Positions 36,089 to 46,465 of a DNA stretch of 64,000 bases are shown piece after piece. The notes beneath the pieces were generated by a model that was not told the origin of the DNA, did not search any database, and saw only the letters and a list, made by a program, of their open reading frames with translations. The position numbers and the translations under genes are program-made. Source of the stretch: Lutibacter sp. (GTDB taxonomy: Bacteria > Bacteroidota > Bacteroidia > Flavobacteriales > Flavobacteriaceae); contig JAKIVA010000009.1 of the NCBI GenBank assembly GCA_021647265.1, positions 1-64,000 on the forward strand, written 5' to 3'. Position 1 is the first letter of the stretch. Each line of letters begins with the position of its first letter.

Positions 36089-37669
36089 ATGATCCTTAAA
36101 AAGTATTTAAATACAATTGTTATCTTTTTACTAGTTGCATTATTAACTTCATGCAAAGAAAATCCAAAAATGAATCTTTTAGATGAAGTACTATTACCAA
36201 AACCAGTTTTAGTGAAGGCTACAGGAAGTTCTTTTGAATTAAAAAATAACACTAAGATTTTAATAAAAGGAGATTCAGAAGAATTATTACAAATTGGAAA
36301 ATATTTAGCAAATTTATTAAAACCAGCCACGGGTTTTAAGATAGAAGTTAAAACAACTTCAAAAAAAACAATTTCAAATAGTATTTATTTGGTGTTAACC
36401 AAATTGGAATCAAATTATGGAGAAGAAGGGTATCACTTAAATATTACAGACAAAAATATAATTATAAAAGCAAATAGTGTAAAAGGTATTTTTAGAGGAA
36501 TTCAAACACTTCGTCAAGTTTTTCCTTCTGAAATTGAAGCGTTAAACCCTCAAAATAGAAAGTGGTTTATTGCTTCTGGTGAAATTTATGATTATCCACA
36601 ATTTAAATATAGAGGTGCTATGTTAGATGTGTCCAGGCATTTTTTTAAGAAAGAAGATGTAAAGAAATATATTGATATGATAGCAATGTATAAATTAAAT
36701 GTACTTCATTTACACTTATCTGACGATCAGGGATGGCGTATTGAAATTAAATCTTGGCCAAATTTAACTACTTACGGAGGTTCAACACAAGTTGGAGGTG
36801 GAAAAGGAGGTTTTTATACTCAAGAAGATTATAAAGAAATTGTAAAATACGCACAGGAAAGATATATCACTATAATACCAGAAATTGATATGCCAGGGCA
36901 TACCAATGCTGCTTTAGCATCGTACCCTGAGTTAAATTGTGATGGTAAAGCAACAAAATTATATACAGGGATGAAAGTAGGGTTTAGTACATTATGTACT
37001 CATAAAAAAATCACATATCAGTTTATTGACGATGTAATTAGAGAACTAGCAGCAATAACACCAGGGCCTTACATTCACATTGGAGGTGATGAATCACACT
37101 CAACAAAAATTGAAGATTATGTTCCTTTTATAAATAAAGTACAAGACCTAGTAATAGCCCATGGAAAACAGGCAATAGGTTGGGATGAAATAGTGAGTGC
37201 AGCCATAAAACCAACCACAACGGTTCAATATTGGGGAAGACCTAAAAATGCATTGAAAGGCGTATCAAAAAATGCCAAAATTATTTTATCTCCTAGTGAT
37301 AGAACTTATTTGGATATGAAATACGATTCTATTACAAAACTTGGCCTGAAATGGGCTGGGTATGTTGATTTAGATAAAGCTTATAACTGGAATCCGTCAA
37401 CCTTAATTTCTGGAATTACAAAAAAAGATATTTTAGGAATAGAATCGCCATTATGGACAGAAACGGTTACCAACATGGAAGAGGTAGAGTTTATGGCTTT
37501 TCCACGAATTATTGGGCATGCAGAAATTGGGTGGACACCTGATTCTTTACGAGTTTGGGACGATTATAAAATGAGATTAAAAAAACACGCCAAACGATTA
37601 AAAATAATGAAAATTAATTTTTACCCTTCAACTTTGATTGATTGGAATGAATCAGAATCAAAAGAATAA
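36089..37669 (+). CDS. GH20 beta-N-acetylhexosaminidase lipoprotein
   Basis: About 526 residues. The chosen ATG at 36089 gives a lipoprotein signal peptide (MILKKYLNTIVIFLLVALLTSC, lipobox LTSC); a TTG at 36062 would only add residues ahead of it. A GH20b domain (about 40-160) precedes the catalytic barrel with FKYRGAMLDVSRHFF, LHLSDDQGWRIEI, MPGHTNAAL and the catalytic D-E pair in HIGGDESHS. It removes terminal GlcNAc or GalNAc from chitin-like, glycan or murein fragments at the cell surface or in the periplasm. It is not adjacent to a SusCD pair. The alpha-2-macroglobulin gene is convergent with no gap. Confidence 0.92.
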   Translation: MILKKYLNTIVIFLLVALLTSCKENPKMNLLDEVLLPKPVLVKATGSSFELKNNTKILIKGDSEELLQIGKYLANLLKPATGFKIEVKTTSKKTISNSIYLVLTKLESNYGEEGYHLNITDKNIIIKANSVKGIFRGIQTLRQVFPSEIEALNPQNRKWFIASGEIYDYPQFKYRGAMLDVSRHFFKKEDVKKYIDMIAMYKLNVLHLHLSDDQGWRIEIKSWPNLTTYGGSTQVGGGKGGFYTQEDYKEIVKYAQERYITIIPEIDMPGHTNAALASYPELNCDGKATKLYTGMKVGFSTLCTHKKITYQFIDDVIRELAAITPGPYIHIGGDESHSTKIEDYVPFINKVQDLVIAHGKQAIGWDEIVSAAIKPTTTVQYWGRPKNALKGVSKNAKIILSPSDRTYLDMKYDSITKLGLKWAGYVDLDKAYNWNPSTLISGITKKDILGIESPLWTETVTNMEEVEFMAFPRIIGHAEIGWTPDSLRVWDDYKMRLKKHAKRLKIMKINFYPSTLIDWNESESKE

Positions 37670-40600
37670 TTAATTTTCAATCTGCAACCTTGCACCTTTA
37701 CTATGGCTGCTAAACTCGGGAGCATACATGCTTTGAATGGTTGTAATTCCATTGCTAAAATTACCGGCATTATTTACGCGTAAGTCGTATTCAAACACAT
37801 ATACACCTTTTGGTAAATTTTCAAAAAAGAAATTTGTTGAGGCATCTTTAGTACTTTCATAATAGCCTAAACCATCTTGCCATTTGTATTTAGATAATAC
37901 ATTTATAGGTTCCAATCCGCTAGCTCGCATATCCTTCATATGAAGGAATTCCATATTTCTATCAACTTTTAATTCAATTCTTACTGTAATTAAATCTCCA
38001 ACCTTTAATTTTGATTTATGTGTTATTTTGGTTAATAATTTACCTGTATCTGAATTTGTTTTTAAAAATAATTTCTTACTCAGTTTAAGAGGCGTTTCTG
38101 CTGATGTAATTTTATCTAAATCCTCAAAATATTGCCAATATAAACCTCCCCAAGCAATTTTATTATTGTTATTTTCAATAGTAACTTCACCCATTTCTGA
38201 TGTAATTTCAGCACCATTCCACGAAGTTTTGAAATAACCAGTACCAGCCTCAACTTTTGCATTCTCTAGTTTTGAAGGGTCAATTTTTTTAGTTCCAACA
38301 GAAACTTCTACAGCTCCATTTATAGACAACCAATCACTTCCTTGTAATAACAATGCGTAAACAGCTTCTGTAGTTGCCTTGGTTGTTTTCCATCTGTTTG
38401 TTTGCTTATTTTTTAACAGCCACACTTTTAATTCATCAATTGTAGTAGTATTGTTTTCAATTTCTGAAAATACTTCAATCAATAAAGATTGTGTTTCTAT
38501 TGGTGCTTGATACCAATACCAACTTGCAGTATTTTCTTTCCAATACATGCCTAATTCTTCACTGGTTATACTATTTTCTTTTAGTGATTTTAAAATAGAA
38601 GTAGCTATGGTTTTATTATTATTTCTATATTGAATTAATGCAATTAGCCCTTTCGAATATAAATTAAAATCATTCCAATAATTAGCAGATTGTTTAGTGT
38701 AATAATTTATGGCTGTTTGAAGATTTTTAGATGTTTTTAAATTGGGATAGAAACTTCGCATATACAAATAATTCAATTGTAAATAACCTACGTGTTTTTT
38801 TGCTAAATAATTAATTTCGGTCTGAATTCCTTTTTGCTTAGTTTGTGCTTTTTCCCTTCTTTTTTTAGCTTCTTTTAGCAATTTATTATAATCATTTAAC
38901 AACTCTTCATCTAAAAAAGAAACAGATTTTGAAGTTATTTTAGTAACGCTTTGAATACGCTTAGGATCCATGGTCTTTAAAACGCCTAATTTTTGTAAAT
39001 GACCAAAACCAGTAGTAATATGTTGTGTAATATAGCGATTAGGATACTTACTTCCTTTAAACCAAGGAAATCCACCATTGTTAAACTGCATTTTTTCTAA
39101 TTTACGAATTGCAGCTTGTAATTCATTGTTCATTTTGTTTAAATCAAACAATAGAGCAATACGTTTTTTTTGTTCAGTTTCATTCTGTGCATCCCGCACC
39201 CAAGGTGTTTCCTGAATTAGGATAGATTTTAATTCCTGATTTTTCTCTAAATTAGAGATTAAACGCTCATTTGATTTCCACTGATTAAATACGTCTTTAA
39301 TTCGCGAATTTGAATTTAGAATATTGCTGGCTAATGCATTTGCATAATAACGAGAAAAAGTTTGTTCTGCACATTCATAAGGATATTCCATTAAATAAGG
39401 CAAACTTTGTACTGCATACCAGGCAGGATTTGAAGTTATCTCTAATGTTAATTTGTGGTTGCTAAGTGTAGTTGAAGTATTCTTTTTTAATTTATCTAAA
39501 GAAAATGTTTTTGTTTGATAGCTCTTAACCCACATAGGTAATGTTTCTGTAACCAACGTTCTGTTTGAAAGTACAGGTAATATATTTTGTTCTCCATCTG
39601 AATAATTGCCTGCTTTGGCAATAATTTTATATTGCACAGCTCGCATTCCTTTAGGAATTGAAAGCTTCCAACGAATGTTTGTATTTCCTTTGGCGTTAAT
39701 TGTAAAATTTTGGGTTGTTAAACTATTTTCTAATTGTGTATTAATTACGTTACCGGTTATGGCATCTGTTAATTCTAGTTTGGCAAAACCATTGAGATTT
39801 TTAGTTGTTAAATTTGAAATTTTACTGGAGAAAATAATTTTATCTCCCTCGCGTAAAAATCTAGGCACATTAGGGGTAACCATAAGCTCTTTTTGAGTAA
39901 TGGTTGATAAACTTTTAATAGCAGTTTCTAAGTTTTTAGTGTGTGCTACTAATTGTAATTTCCATCGAGTTAACGATTCAGGAGTATTAAAAGAAAATTG
40001 TATTTCTCCGTTTTTATCGGTTTTTAAATGCGGATAAAAAAAGGCAGTTTCATTAAAGTTTTTTCGAGCATTTACTTTTGATAGTTGTAAATCAAGTTTT
40101 TCTTGTCCTTTTTTAGTGCTAATGATAATCACTCCGTTAGCAGCTTTTGCACCGTATAAAGCAACAGCTTCTGTTCCTTTTAAAATGTTTAAACTGGCAA
40201 GTTCAGTGGCTTCAATATCAAAATCCTCCACAGGAACACCGTCAACAATAAAAAGGAGTTTATCTTTAGTAGGAATACTGTTCATGCCTCGTATTGTAAT
40301 TTTTTCTGAAGCACCTACGGCGCCTGTAATTTGAACACCGGAAACTTTTCCGGCTAAAATAGTTGCAATATCATCAGTTACCAAAATTTTATCTGAAAAA
40401 ACAGTTGAAATTGAATACCCAAGTGACTTATTATTCCTCTTAATTCCTAGTGCAGTAACTACAACCTCATCTAAGGCCTCTTTTGATGCTTCAAGTTGTA
40501 AGTTAATTTCAGATTGATTTCCAATAATTTTTGAAACGGTTTCCATTCCTATAAAACTAAAAACCAGTTGATCACCATTTTTTACTTTAATAGAGTAGTT

Positions 40601-43600
40601 CCCATCAAAATCGGTTTGTGTACCAAAGTTAGTTCCACGAATAGTTACGTTTACACCTGGTAAAGGTCCACTTTCATCGGTCACGGTTCCGCTAATTATT
40701 TTGTCGTATTTCGCACGTTCACTTTTAATCGCTTTTTTTGTTTCTGTTAAATAATACCGGTTGGTATATGAGTTATTTCTAAAACTAAATCCAAACCAAT
40801 TTAAGGCATCGTATTGTTGCTGAAAAAAGGAATAGTATATAAAAGGTTTATTTCTTATTGTAAAATATTTAGACCCAAAACTTTTACTTGCATTGCTTTG
40901 TACGTTTGAATAGTAGCTATATCTGGTTATAGGGTTAAAATTCCAATTATGACTCTTAAATTTGTCTAAAGAAGCATCGTACATAGATGCTAATACTTCT
41001 GCTGCAACTTTAGTGCTATTACGTCCTTTAATTTTAAAGCTCCAGGTTTGTTTACTTCCGGGCTGTATTTTATCTCTAAAAGTAAGCGTTTCAATTTGTA
41101 AATTGTTTTGGGTGTACGGAACGTTAACAAGTATGCTTCCACTTTTAAAACTATTGTAGTTTACGTAGTGGTATTTAATAGCAAAACCACCTTCGTCTTC
41201 TTTGTAAACGGGAATGCTTATTGTTTTTATTTCGTTATTTAAATGAATAATATAACGGGAAACAATACGGTGTTGTTTTTCAATTTCAACAGTTACAGAA
41301 ATGTCTTTTGATGCCGAGCCTATTTGAAGTTGAACCATTTCATTTGCATGGTAAACAAATTTATTAGTATTAATTTCAAATAATTTATTATCAGATACTT
41401 GCGGATTCTTACTATTAAAAACAGAGAATCGTTTTTTAGCTACAATCTGTTGCCCAAATTTATCATTTCCTTCGGCAATAAGTAGGTATTTTCCGGTAAC
41501 CCATTCCTTCATATTTTCTAGAATTATTTTTTTAGATTTTCCGGTGTCAAAGCTAATTTTAAAAATCAACGATCCTTTTTCCCAATTTTTTTCTACACTT
41601 TCAGCCTTGGTAAAAGGGTCGTGAGGAAAATAGTTTCTAAATTCATTTTCGGTAAATAATTGATAATCTGGTTCACTCCAAGGTCTTTCTCTAAGAGGTC
41701 TAGGAGGAGATTTTAATTTATATATTTTTACAGTTCCCTTTGTAGGAACAAATTCTCCATTTAAATTATTAGATGAAATAGTGAGTGCATTATCTGTTTT
41801 TAGTTGGTCAACTTTTGCAGCTATGTTTGCAGAAATGGTAAGCGAGTGATATCCAACTTTAACAATAGTTTCAGCACTGTGAGTTTCGCCATTAATATCA
41901 GTAATATCTGCAAAAACCTTGTAGTTAAAGGTAGGCATGTTTTTCTTTGGTATTTCTAAATCAGGAATGGCTTTAAAAGTGATATTGTATAATCCATTTT
42001 CATCTGTTTCAGTTTCTCCGTGAGTTATTTCTAGTTTTGGAGAGTTAAAGTAATTAGAAGTATACCAGTTATACCAAACAGGAAAGTTGGCAGTTCTAAC
42101 TACGCGGTAAACTACTTTTGCATGGCTAATTTTACTTCTGGAAAAAGTTTCTGCACTTCCTCTTACGGTTATACTGTCGTTTAATTGATATGTCTCTTTT
42201 ACAGGATTAAATGTGGCTTCAAATTTTGGACGTTTGTATTCTTCAACAGCAATAGTAAAATCGTATTCATTTTCAAAATAATAATCCTCATTGTCATAAA
42301 ATTTACTATCGTATTCGTAGCTTTCATCTATGTAAATAGTGTACTCGCCTGTTAAATCAGATGACGGAAGTTTAAATTCACCAGAAACACTTCCATACTC
42401 ATTTATTTTTAAGTCCAGTTGTTTTACATTTTCGCCGTTGGGATCTTCTAAAATAATTTCGACATATTCATTGGTGAATAAACTTGTTTTATCGCCTATT
42501 TTTTTTATAAAAATCCCTTTAAAGTACACGGTTTGTCCAGGGCGATAAATACTTCTATCTGTAAATAAAAAAGGTTTAATTGTAATCTCCTCATCTTCAT
42601 CTTGATAGTTTCTTTTTTGATGTTTATAAAAATAATAATCACCAAAAGTTGCCGTATCATCACCGTGATTTACCGTAATTATTATATTGTTATAATCCCT
42701 TTTGCTCTTAAATGAAAACTGACCAAATTTGTTTGTTGTAAAAGTTTTATTTAATGTTTTGTTATACTTGCCTGTATTGTAATTTTTAAGATTTACGGTT
42801 GCTTTTTTAATAGGCTTACCTGTATTTCTATCAACAATTTGATAGCGATATTCGCCATTGTTGTTATTCTCAACCAAAGCCAAATTTGTGACTTGTATAA
42901 TATTAAAAGCAATGGCTTTATTTGGAAGTAGTTTGTGGCTGTTTGGGGTAGCAAATACAAGATAGCTACCTTGAGGTAATTTAGGAACTAAAATTTCAGT
43001 TTTATGAATTTGGTAGTCATGTTCATTTTTTAAATTGGCTTGCCATTTTTTTGATATGATGAGTTTTTTTATAAAGTCAACTCTAGCAGAATCATTGTAT
43101 ATTTTATAAAAAGCTTCTTGTTGTTTGTTATTTATTTTTACGGCTGAAAAATAAAGACTGTTCATATTTTTATATTCCACTAATAATCGTGAAGGAGTAT
43201 TTATAGGAATGTATTTTTCAGCAGTAATGGCCAAATGCGGTTGTAGTATTTTATTTTTTAAAACACTGCATTTTTTTGTACCGGAAGCTTTAGGGAATAA
43301 GGCAATTGCCTGTTCACATTCATTAAGAGCATCTTGCCGCTTAAATTGATTTTTAATATTAGTTTTAGGGGTGTATTTATTAGACAACTCATAATATATT
43401 TGCGCAATTTTAAAGTTTATTTCACTTGATGATTCGTGCGTTTTATACTTATTTTTTAAGTTTAAAAGGGACTTTAAATAAATACTGTCTTTATTTTCAA
43501 AAACGGCATTATTTTTTATAAAATGAAGTCGGTTGAGCGTTAAATTTATAAGGGCAGTCGGATTTTTATCGTTTAAATGAAATAGTGATAAATCTTGATA

Positions 43601-44356
43601 TAATTTAACGGCATGCAAGTGTTGCGATAAACTGTCTTTTGTAGTTACAGTTGTGGAAATAAATTCTTGGATATCTCCTAAAAGACGCTTATCATTTATT
43701 TCAAATTTATAAGCAGGACGCGTTAAATAGCCTTCTTCGTTTTTATAAAAATCAATAGCTCTATGTACCAAAAAATCGTAGACTGTAGGTCTAAATATTT
43801 TAGAGTTTTTACTAAGCACAAGAATGTTGTTAAATAACTTAAGGTTTGTTTTTTTTAATAAGTTACTATTTTTTAGAGAGTTTTGATAGTGGTTGTGTAC
43901 CGTTATAAATAATGTTTGTAAATCCCACGTTCTAAAATCAGTTGAGTCTACTTTTGAATTTGTTTGGGTGCGGTTATAAAATTTCCATCTGTTTTGTTGG
44001 TAATACTGCCAATATAAATCTCCTAAAATACTTTCCAATATATTTTTTGTAGGAGTGGAAGTCCTTAAAATTTCATTTTTTAGATGCTGAATAACTTGTA
44101 AATGTGCATTTTCTGTTAAAATCAAAGCAAATTTAGATTGATAAATAAGCGATTTTATAAGCTGAGGTGCATTATTTTCTTCCTTAGCCTTTTTGTAGAT
44201 TTTATTTGTAATTTCTAAAGCAGATTTAGGTAAGTTTTTAAGTTCAAGTTTCTGAACTTCTTTCCATAAATTTTGAAAGGTATTTGCTTTAACTTGTGCA
44301 TTTGAAACGGAAACAAACAATACCGTAAATAAGATAAAGAATACAATTTTTTTCAT
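37670..44356 (-). CDS. alpha-2-macroglobulin family protein with inserted TonB-plug-like module
   Basis: A 2228-residue exported protein with a signal peptide (about 1-20). An alpha-helical N-terminal region (to about 370) precedes macroglobulin beta domains (FTDRSIYRPGQTVYFKG near 605). At about 1218-1415 a carboxypeptidase-regulatory-like domain (ISGTVTDESGPLPGVNVTI) and a SusC-type plug (DEVVVTALGI, ILKGTEAVALYGAKAANGV) are inserted. The A2M domain follows (FFYPHLKTDKNGEIQFSFNTPES), with the thioester motif C1662-A-E-Q1665 intact in PYECAEQTFSRYY, then the thioester domain and receptor-like C-terminus. Bacterial A2Ms trap attacking proteases in the periplasm. The plug-like insert is unexplained but known among Bacteroidota. 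No penicillin-binding protein gene (pbpC) is adjacent. Confidence 0.88.
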   Translation of the reverse strand: MKKIVFFILFTVLFVSVSNAQVKANTFQNLWKEVQKLELKNLPKSALEITNKIYKKAKEENNAPQLIKSLIYQSKFALILTENAHLQVIQHLKNEILRTSTPTKNILESILGDLYWQYYQQNRWKFYNRTQTNSKVDSTDFRTWDLQTLFITVHNHYQNSLKNSNLLKKTNLKLFNNILVLSKNSKIFRPTVYDFLVHRAIDFYKNEEGYLTRPAYKFEINDKRLLGDIQEFISTTVTTKDSLSQHLHAVKLYQDLSLFHLNDKNPTALINLTLNRLHFIKNNAVFENKDSIYLKSLLNLKNKYKTHESSSEINFKIAQIYYELSNKYTPKTNIKNQFKRQDALNECEQAIALFPKASGTKKCSVLKNKILQPHLAITAEKYIPINTPSRLLVEYKNMNSLYFSAVKINNKQQEAFYKIYNDSARVDFIKKLIISKKWQANLKNEHDYQIHKTEILVPKLPQGSYLVFATPNSHKLLPNKAIAFNIIQVTNLALVENNNNGEYRYQIVDRNTGKPIKKATVNLKNYNTGKYNKTLNKTFTTNKFGQFSFKSKRDYNNIIITVNHGDDTATFGDYYFYKHQKRNYQDEDEEITIKPFLFTDRSIYRPGQTVYFKGIFIKKIGDKTSLFTNEYVEIILEDPNGENVKQLDLKINEYGSVSGEFKLPSSDLTGEYTIYIDESYEYDSKFYDNEDYYFENEYDFTIAVEEYKRPKFEATFNPVKETYQLNDSITVRGSAETFSRSKISHAKVVYRVVRTANFPVWYNWYTSNYFNSPKLEITHGETETDENGLYNITFKAIPDLEIPKKNMPTFNYKVFADITDINGETHSAETIVKVGYHSLTISANIAAKVDQLKTDNALTISSNNLNGEFVPTKGTVKIYKLKSPPRPLRERPWSEPDYQLFTENEFRNYFPHDPFTKAESVEKNWEKGSLIFKISFDTGKSKKIILENMKEWVTGKYLLIAEGNDKFGQQIVAKKRFSVFNSKNPQVSDNKLFEINTNKFVYHANEMVQLQIGSASKDISVTVEIEKQHRIVSRYIIHLNNEIKTISIPVYKEDEGGFAIKYHYVNYNSFKSGSILVNVPYTQNNLQIETLTFRDKIQPGSKQTWSFKIKGRNSTKVAAEVLASMYDASLDKFKSHNWNFNPITRYSYYSNVQSNASKSFGSKYFTIRNKPFIYYSFFQQQYDALNWFGFSFRNNSYTNRYYLTETKKAIKSERAKYDKIISGTVTDESGPLPGVNVTIRGTNFGTQTDFDGNYSIKVKNGDQLVFSFIGMETVSKIIGNQSEINLQLEASKEALDEVVVTALGIKRNNKSLGYSISTVFSDKILVTDDIATILAGKVSGVQITGAVGASEKITIRGMNSIPTKDKLLFIVDGVPVEDFDIEATELASLNILKGTEAVALYGAKAANGVIIISTKKGQEKLDLQLSKVNARKNFNETAFFYPHLKTDKNGEIQFSFNTPESLTRWKLQLVAHTKNLETAIKSLSTITQKELMVTPNVPRFLREGDKIIFSSKISNLTTKNLNGFAKLELTDAITGNVINTQLENSLTTQNFTINAKGNTNIRWKLSIPKGMRAVQYKIIAKAGNYSDGEQNILPVLSNRTLVTETLPMWVKSYQTKTFSLDKLKKNTSTTLSNHKLTLEITSNPAWYAVQSLPYLMEYPYECAEQTFSRYYANALASNILNSNSRIKDVFNQWKSNERLISNLEKNQELKSILIQETPWVRDAQNETEQKKRIALLFDLNKMNNELQAAIRKLEKMQFNNGGFPWFKGSKYPNRYITQHITTGFGHLQKLGVLKTMDPKRIQSVTKITSKSVSFLDEELLNDYNKLLKEAKKRREKAQTKQKGIQTEINYLAKKHVGYLQLNYLYMRSFYPNLKTSKNLQTAINYYTKQSANYWNDFNLYSKGLIALIQYRNNNKTIATSILKSLKENSITSEELGMYWKENTASWYWYQAPIETQSLLIEVFSEIENNTTTIDELKVWLLKNKQTNRWKTTKATTEAVYALLLQGSDWLSINGAVEVSVGTKKIDPSKLENAKVEAGTGYFKTSWNGAEITSEMGEVTIENNNNKIAWGGLYWQYFEDLDKITSAETPLKLSKKLFLKTNSDTGKLLTKITHKSKLKVGDLITVRIELKVDRNMEFLHMKDMRASGLEPINVLSKYKWQDGLGYYESTKDASTNFFFENLPKGVYVFEYDLRVNNAGNFSNGITTIQSMYAPEFSSHSKGARLQIEN

Positions 44357-44442
44357 ACAGATACAATTTAATAAAATAAAGATAACAAAAGTTATACCTA
44401 ATTTTAAGCTGAATGAATAAAAATAGTTTTTATTAGAATTCT

Positions 44443-44450
44443 TACATTTG
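44443..44450 (+). promoter_or_regulatory. mpl promoter -7 box (TACATTTG)
   Basis: TACATTTG matches the TAnnTTTG consensus and ends 22 bases before the mpl ATG. A T-rich block near 44427 could serve as the -33 element. Confidence 0.5.
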
Positions 44451-44472
44451 AATTGTTTTTAAAAATAAGTAA

Positions 44473-45828
44473 ATGAATATACATTTTATTGCCATTGGAG
44501 GAAGTGCTATGCACAATTTAGCTATTGCACTACAAGAAAAAGGATATATAGTCACAGGTAGTGACGATGCTATTTTTGAACCATCAAAATCAAGATTGGA
44601 AGTCAAAGGACTGTTGCCAAAAAAAATGGGATGGTTTCCTGAAAAGATAAATAGTAAGTTACATGCAATACTTCTTGGGATGCATGCAAAGTCTGATAAT
44701 CCAGAGTTGTTAAAAGCTCAGGAATTAGGGCTGAAAATATATTCATATCCTGAATTTTTATATGAACAATCTAAAAACAAAACACGTGTGGTAATAGGTG
44801 GTTCACATGGGAAAACTACAATTACCGCCATGATTTTACACGTATTAAAGTATTGTGGGAAGGAAGTTGATTTTATGGTTGGGGCTCAGTTAGAGGGATT
44901 TAATACTATGGTACATTTAACCAATGAAAACGAGTTTATGTTGCTTGAGGGAGATGAATATTTAACGAGTCCAATAGATTTGAGACCTAAATTTCATTTG
45001 TATAAACCAAATATAGCCTTATTGAGTGGAATTGCATGGGATCATATTAATGTTTTTCCAACTTTCGAAAATTACGTTAAACAGTTTTCTGAATTTATTA
45101 AAACCATAACCTATGGTGGAATTTTAGTTTATAATGAAGAGGATGAGGTTTTAAAAAAAATTGTAGAACAAGCTGAAAATAAAATTAAATTATACCCATA
45201 CAAAACACCTAATTACAGTATAGATAATGGAATAACTTATATGCAAACTTCATTAGGGAATATGCCTTTAGAAATTTTTGGAAAGCACAATCTACAAAAT
45301 TTAGCGGGTGCACAATGGGTTTGTTTGCATATGGGCATAGGTGAAGATGATTTTTATGAAGCAATTTCAAGTTTTAAAGGAGCCAATAAAAGGTTAGAGA
45401 AAATTTTTGAAAATGAATCTACCGTCGTTTTTAAAGATTTTGCACATTCACCCAGTAAAGTAAGAGCAACTACAGATGCTGTAAAAAATCAATATAAAAA
45501 TAGAAATGTAGTAGCCTGTCTAGAATTACACACTTATAGTAGCTTAAATAAAGATTTTTTAAAAGAATATAAAAGTGCTTTAAATAGTGCTGATGAAGCC
45601 GTAGTATTTTACTCTCCACATGCACTTGAAATGAAACAATTAGAAAAAATTTCATCTATGCAAATTAAGGATGCTTTTGAAAGAGATGATTTAATAATTT
45701 ACACTAACCCTGTAAAATTTAGAGAATTTCTCTTCTCTAAAAGTTTTAAAAATTCGGCGTTGCTTTTAATGAGTTCAGGAAATTATGGTGGATTAGATTT
45801 TGATAAATTTATACGACAAATTACGTAA
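44473..45828 (+). CDS. mpl: UDP-N-acetylmuramate:L-Ala-gamma-D-Glu-meso-DAP ligase
   Basis: Mpl reattaches recovered murein tripeptide to UDP-MurNAc, short-cutting MurC-D-E in peptidoglycan recycling. The 451-residue sequence has an N-terminal Rossmann domain (HFIAIGGSAMHNLAIAL), the Mur-ligase P-loop VIGGSHGKTTITAMI, the central LLEGDEYLTSP, and the ADP-side KDFAHSPSKVRAT of the C-terminal domain. It differs from MurC in the GGSAMHNLA start and SHGKTT. It is not in the muropeptide locus 17 kb away but acts on the peptide product of the same process. A palindrome follows its stop. Confidence 0.88.
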   Translation: MNIHFIAIGGSAMHNLAIALQEKGYIVTGSDDAIFEPSKSRLEVKGLLPKKMGWFPEKINSKLHAILLGMHAKSDNPELLKAQELGLKIYSYPEFLYEQSKNKTRVVIGGSHGKTTITAMILHVLKYCGKEVDFMVGAQLEGFNTMVHLTNENEFMLLEGDEYLTSPIDLRPKFHLYKPNIALLSGIAWDHINVFPTFENYVKQFSEFIKTITYGGILVYNEEDEVLKKIVEQAENKIKLYPYKTPNYSIDNGITYMQTSLGNMPLEIFGKHNLQNLAGAQWVCLHMGIGEDDFYEAISSFKGANKRLEKIFENESTVVFKDFAHSPSKVRATTDAVKNQYKNRNVVACLELHTYSSLNKDFLKEYKSALNSADEAVVFYSPHALEMKQLEKISSMQIKDAFERDDLIIYTNPVKFREFLFSKSFKNSALLLMSSGNYGGLDFDKFIRQIT

Positions 45829-45836
45829 AATAATAA

Positions 45837-45852
45837 AAGATAAATTTATCTT
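45837..45852. promoter_or_regulatory. perfect 16-base palindrome between mpl and DUF2249 gene
   Basis: AAGATAAATTTATCTT is a perfect palindrome 8 bases after the mpl stop and 68 bases before the DUF2249 start. It lies 41 bases upstream of the -7 box at 45894, a position suited to an activator or repressor dimer. It does not match the classic FNR site (TTGAT-N4-ATCAA). A weak mpl terminator is the alternative reading. Confidence 0.4.
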
Positions 45853-45893
45853 AAAATAGTAACATCTATATGTCTTAATACATTTTTTATAAT

Positions 45894-45901
45894 TAAATTT
45901 G
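45894..45901 (+). promoter_or_regulatory. promoter -7 box (TAAATTTG) of the DUF2249 operon
   Basis: An exact TAnnTTTG match ends 18 bases before the ATG at 45920. It would drive the three overlapping or abutting genes through 48065. Confidence 0.5.
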
Positions 45902-45919
45902 TAGTCTAAAACTATAAAA

Positions 45920-46462
45920 ATGACAAAAGACTTAAAAAATTCGAACTTAATAAGTTTAGATGTTCGCCCAATTATTGAGGGTGGAAGTGACCCTTTTAAA
46001 GAAATAATGAAAGCTGTAAAAAAACTTAAATCAAATGAGGTACTTAAAATTATTAATTCTTTTGAGCCAATACCATTAATTAATAAATTAGAAAAACAAG
46101 GTTTTAAAACGTGGACAGATAGACCAAAAGTAGGTGTGGTGCATACCTTTTTTAAAAAGGAAAATAACGTTGAGATTAAAGATAAGAAGTTTGAAAATGT
46201 GAGTTCAAATGAAAATTTTGAAGAGAAATTACATTTTTTTAAAGGAAAAATAAAAACGATTGATGTACGACATTTAGAAATGCCTGAGCCAATGACTACT
46301 ATTTTACAAGAGCTTGAGCTACTTCAGCAAGGGCATGCATTATTTGTAGAGCATAAAAAAGTACCCCAATTTTTATTACCAGAATTAAAAGCTAGAAACT
46401 TTGAAATCTTGTACAAAAAACAATCTGAAAATCATTTACAATTGATTATTTATAAAAATTAA
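45920..46462 (+). CDS. protein with two DUF2249 domains
   Basis: A 180-residue cytoplasmic protein. Two similar modules are visible: residues about 11-77 (LISLDVRPIIEGGSDPFKEI ... FKTWTDRPKVGVVHTFF) and about 112-178 (IKTIDVRHLEMPEPMTTIL ... FEILYKKQSENHLQLIIY), each with the S/TxDVR start. DUF2249 is a TusA-like fold often encoded with nitrite, nitric-oxide or anaerobic-respiration genes; its role is not established. The stop is followed 3 bases later by the start of the membrane protein, in the same frame. Confidence 0.8.
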   Translation: MTKDLKNSNLISLDVRPIIEGGSDPFKEIMKAVKKLKSNEVLKIINSFEPIPLINKLEKQGFKTWTDRPKVGVVHTFFKKENNVEIKDKKFENVSSNENFEEKLHFFKGKIKTIDVRHLEMPEPMTTILQELELLQQGHALFVEHKKVPQFLLPELKARNFEILYKKQSENHLQLIIYKN

Positions 46463-46465
46463 ATT

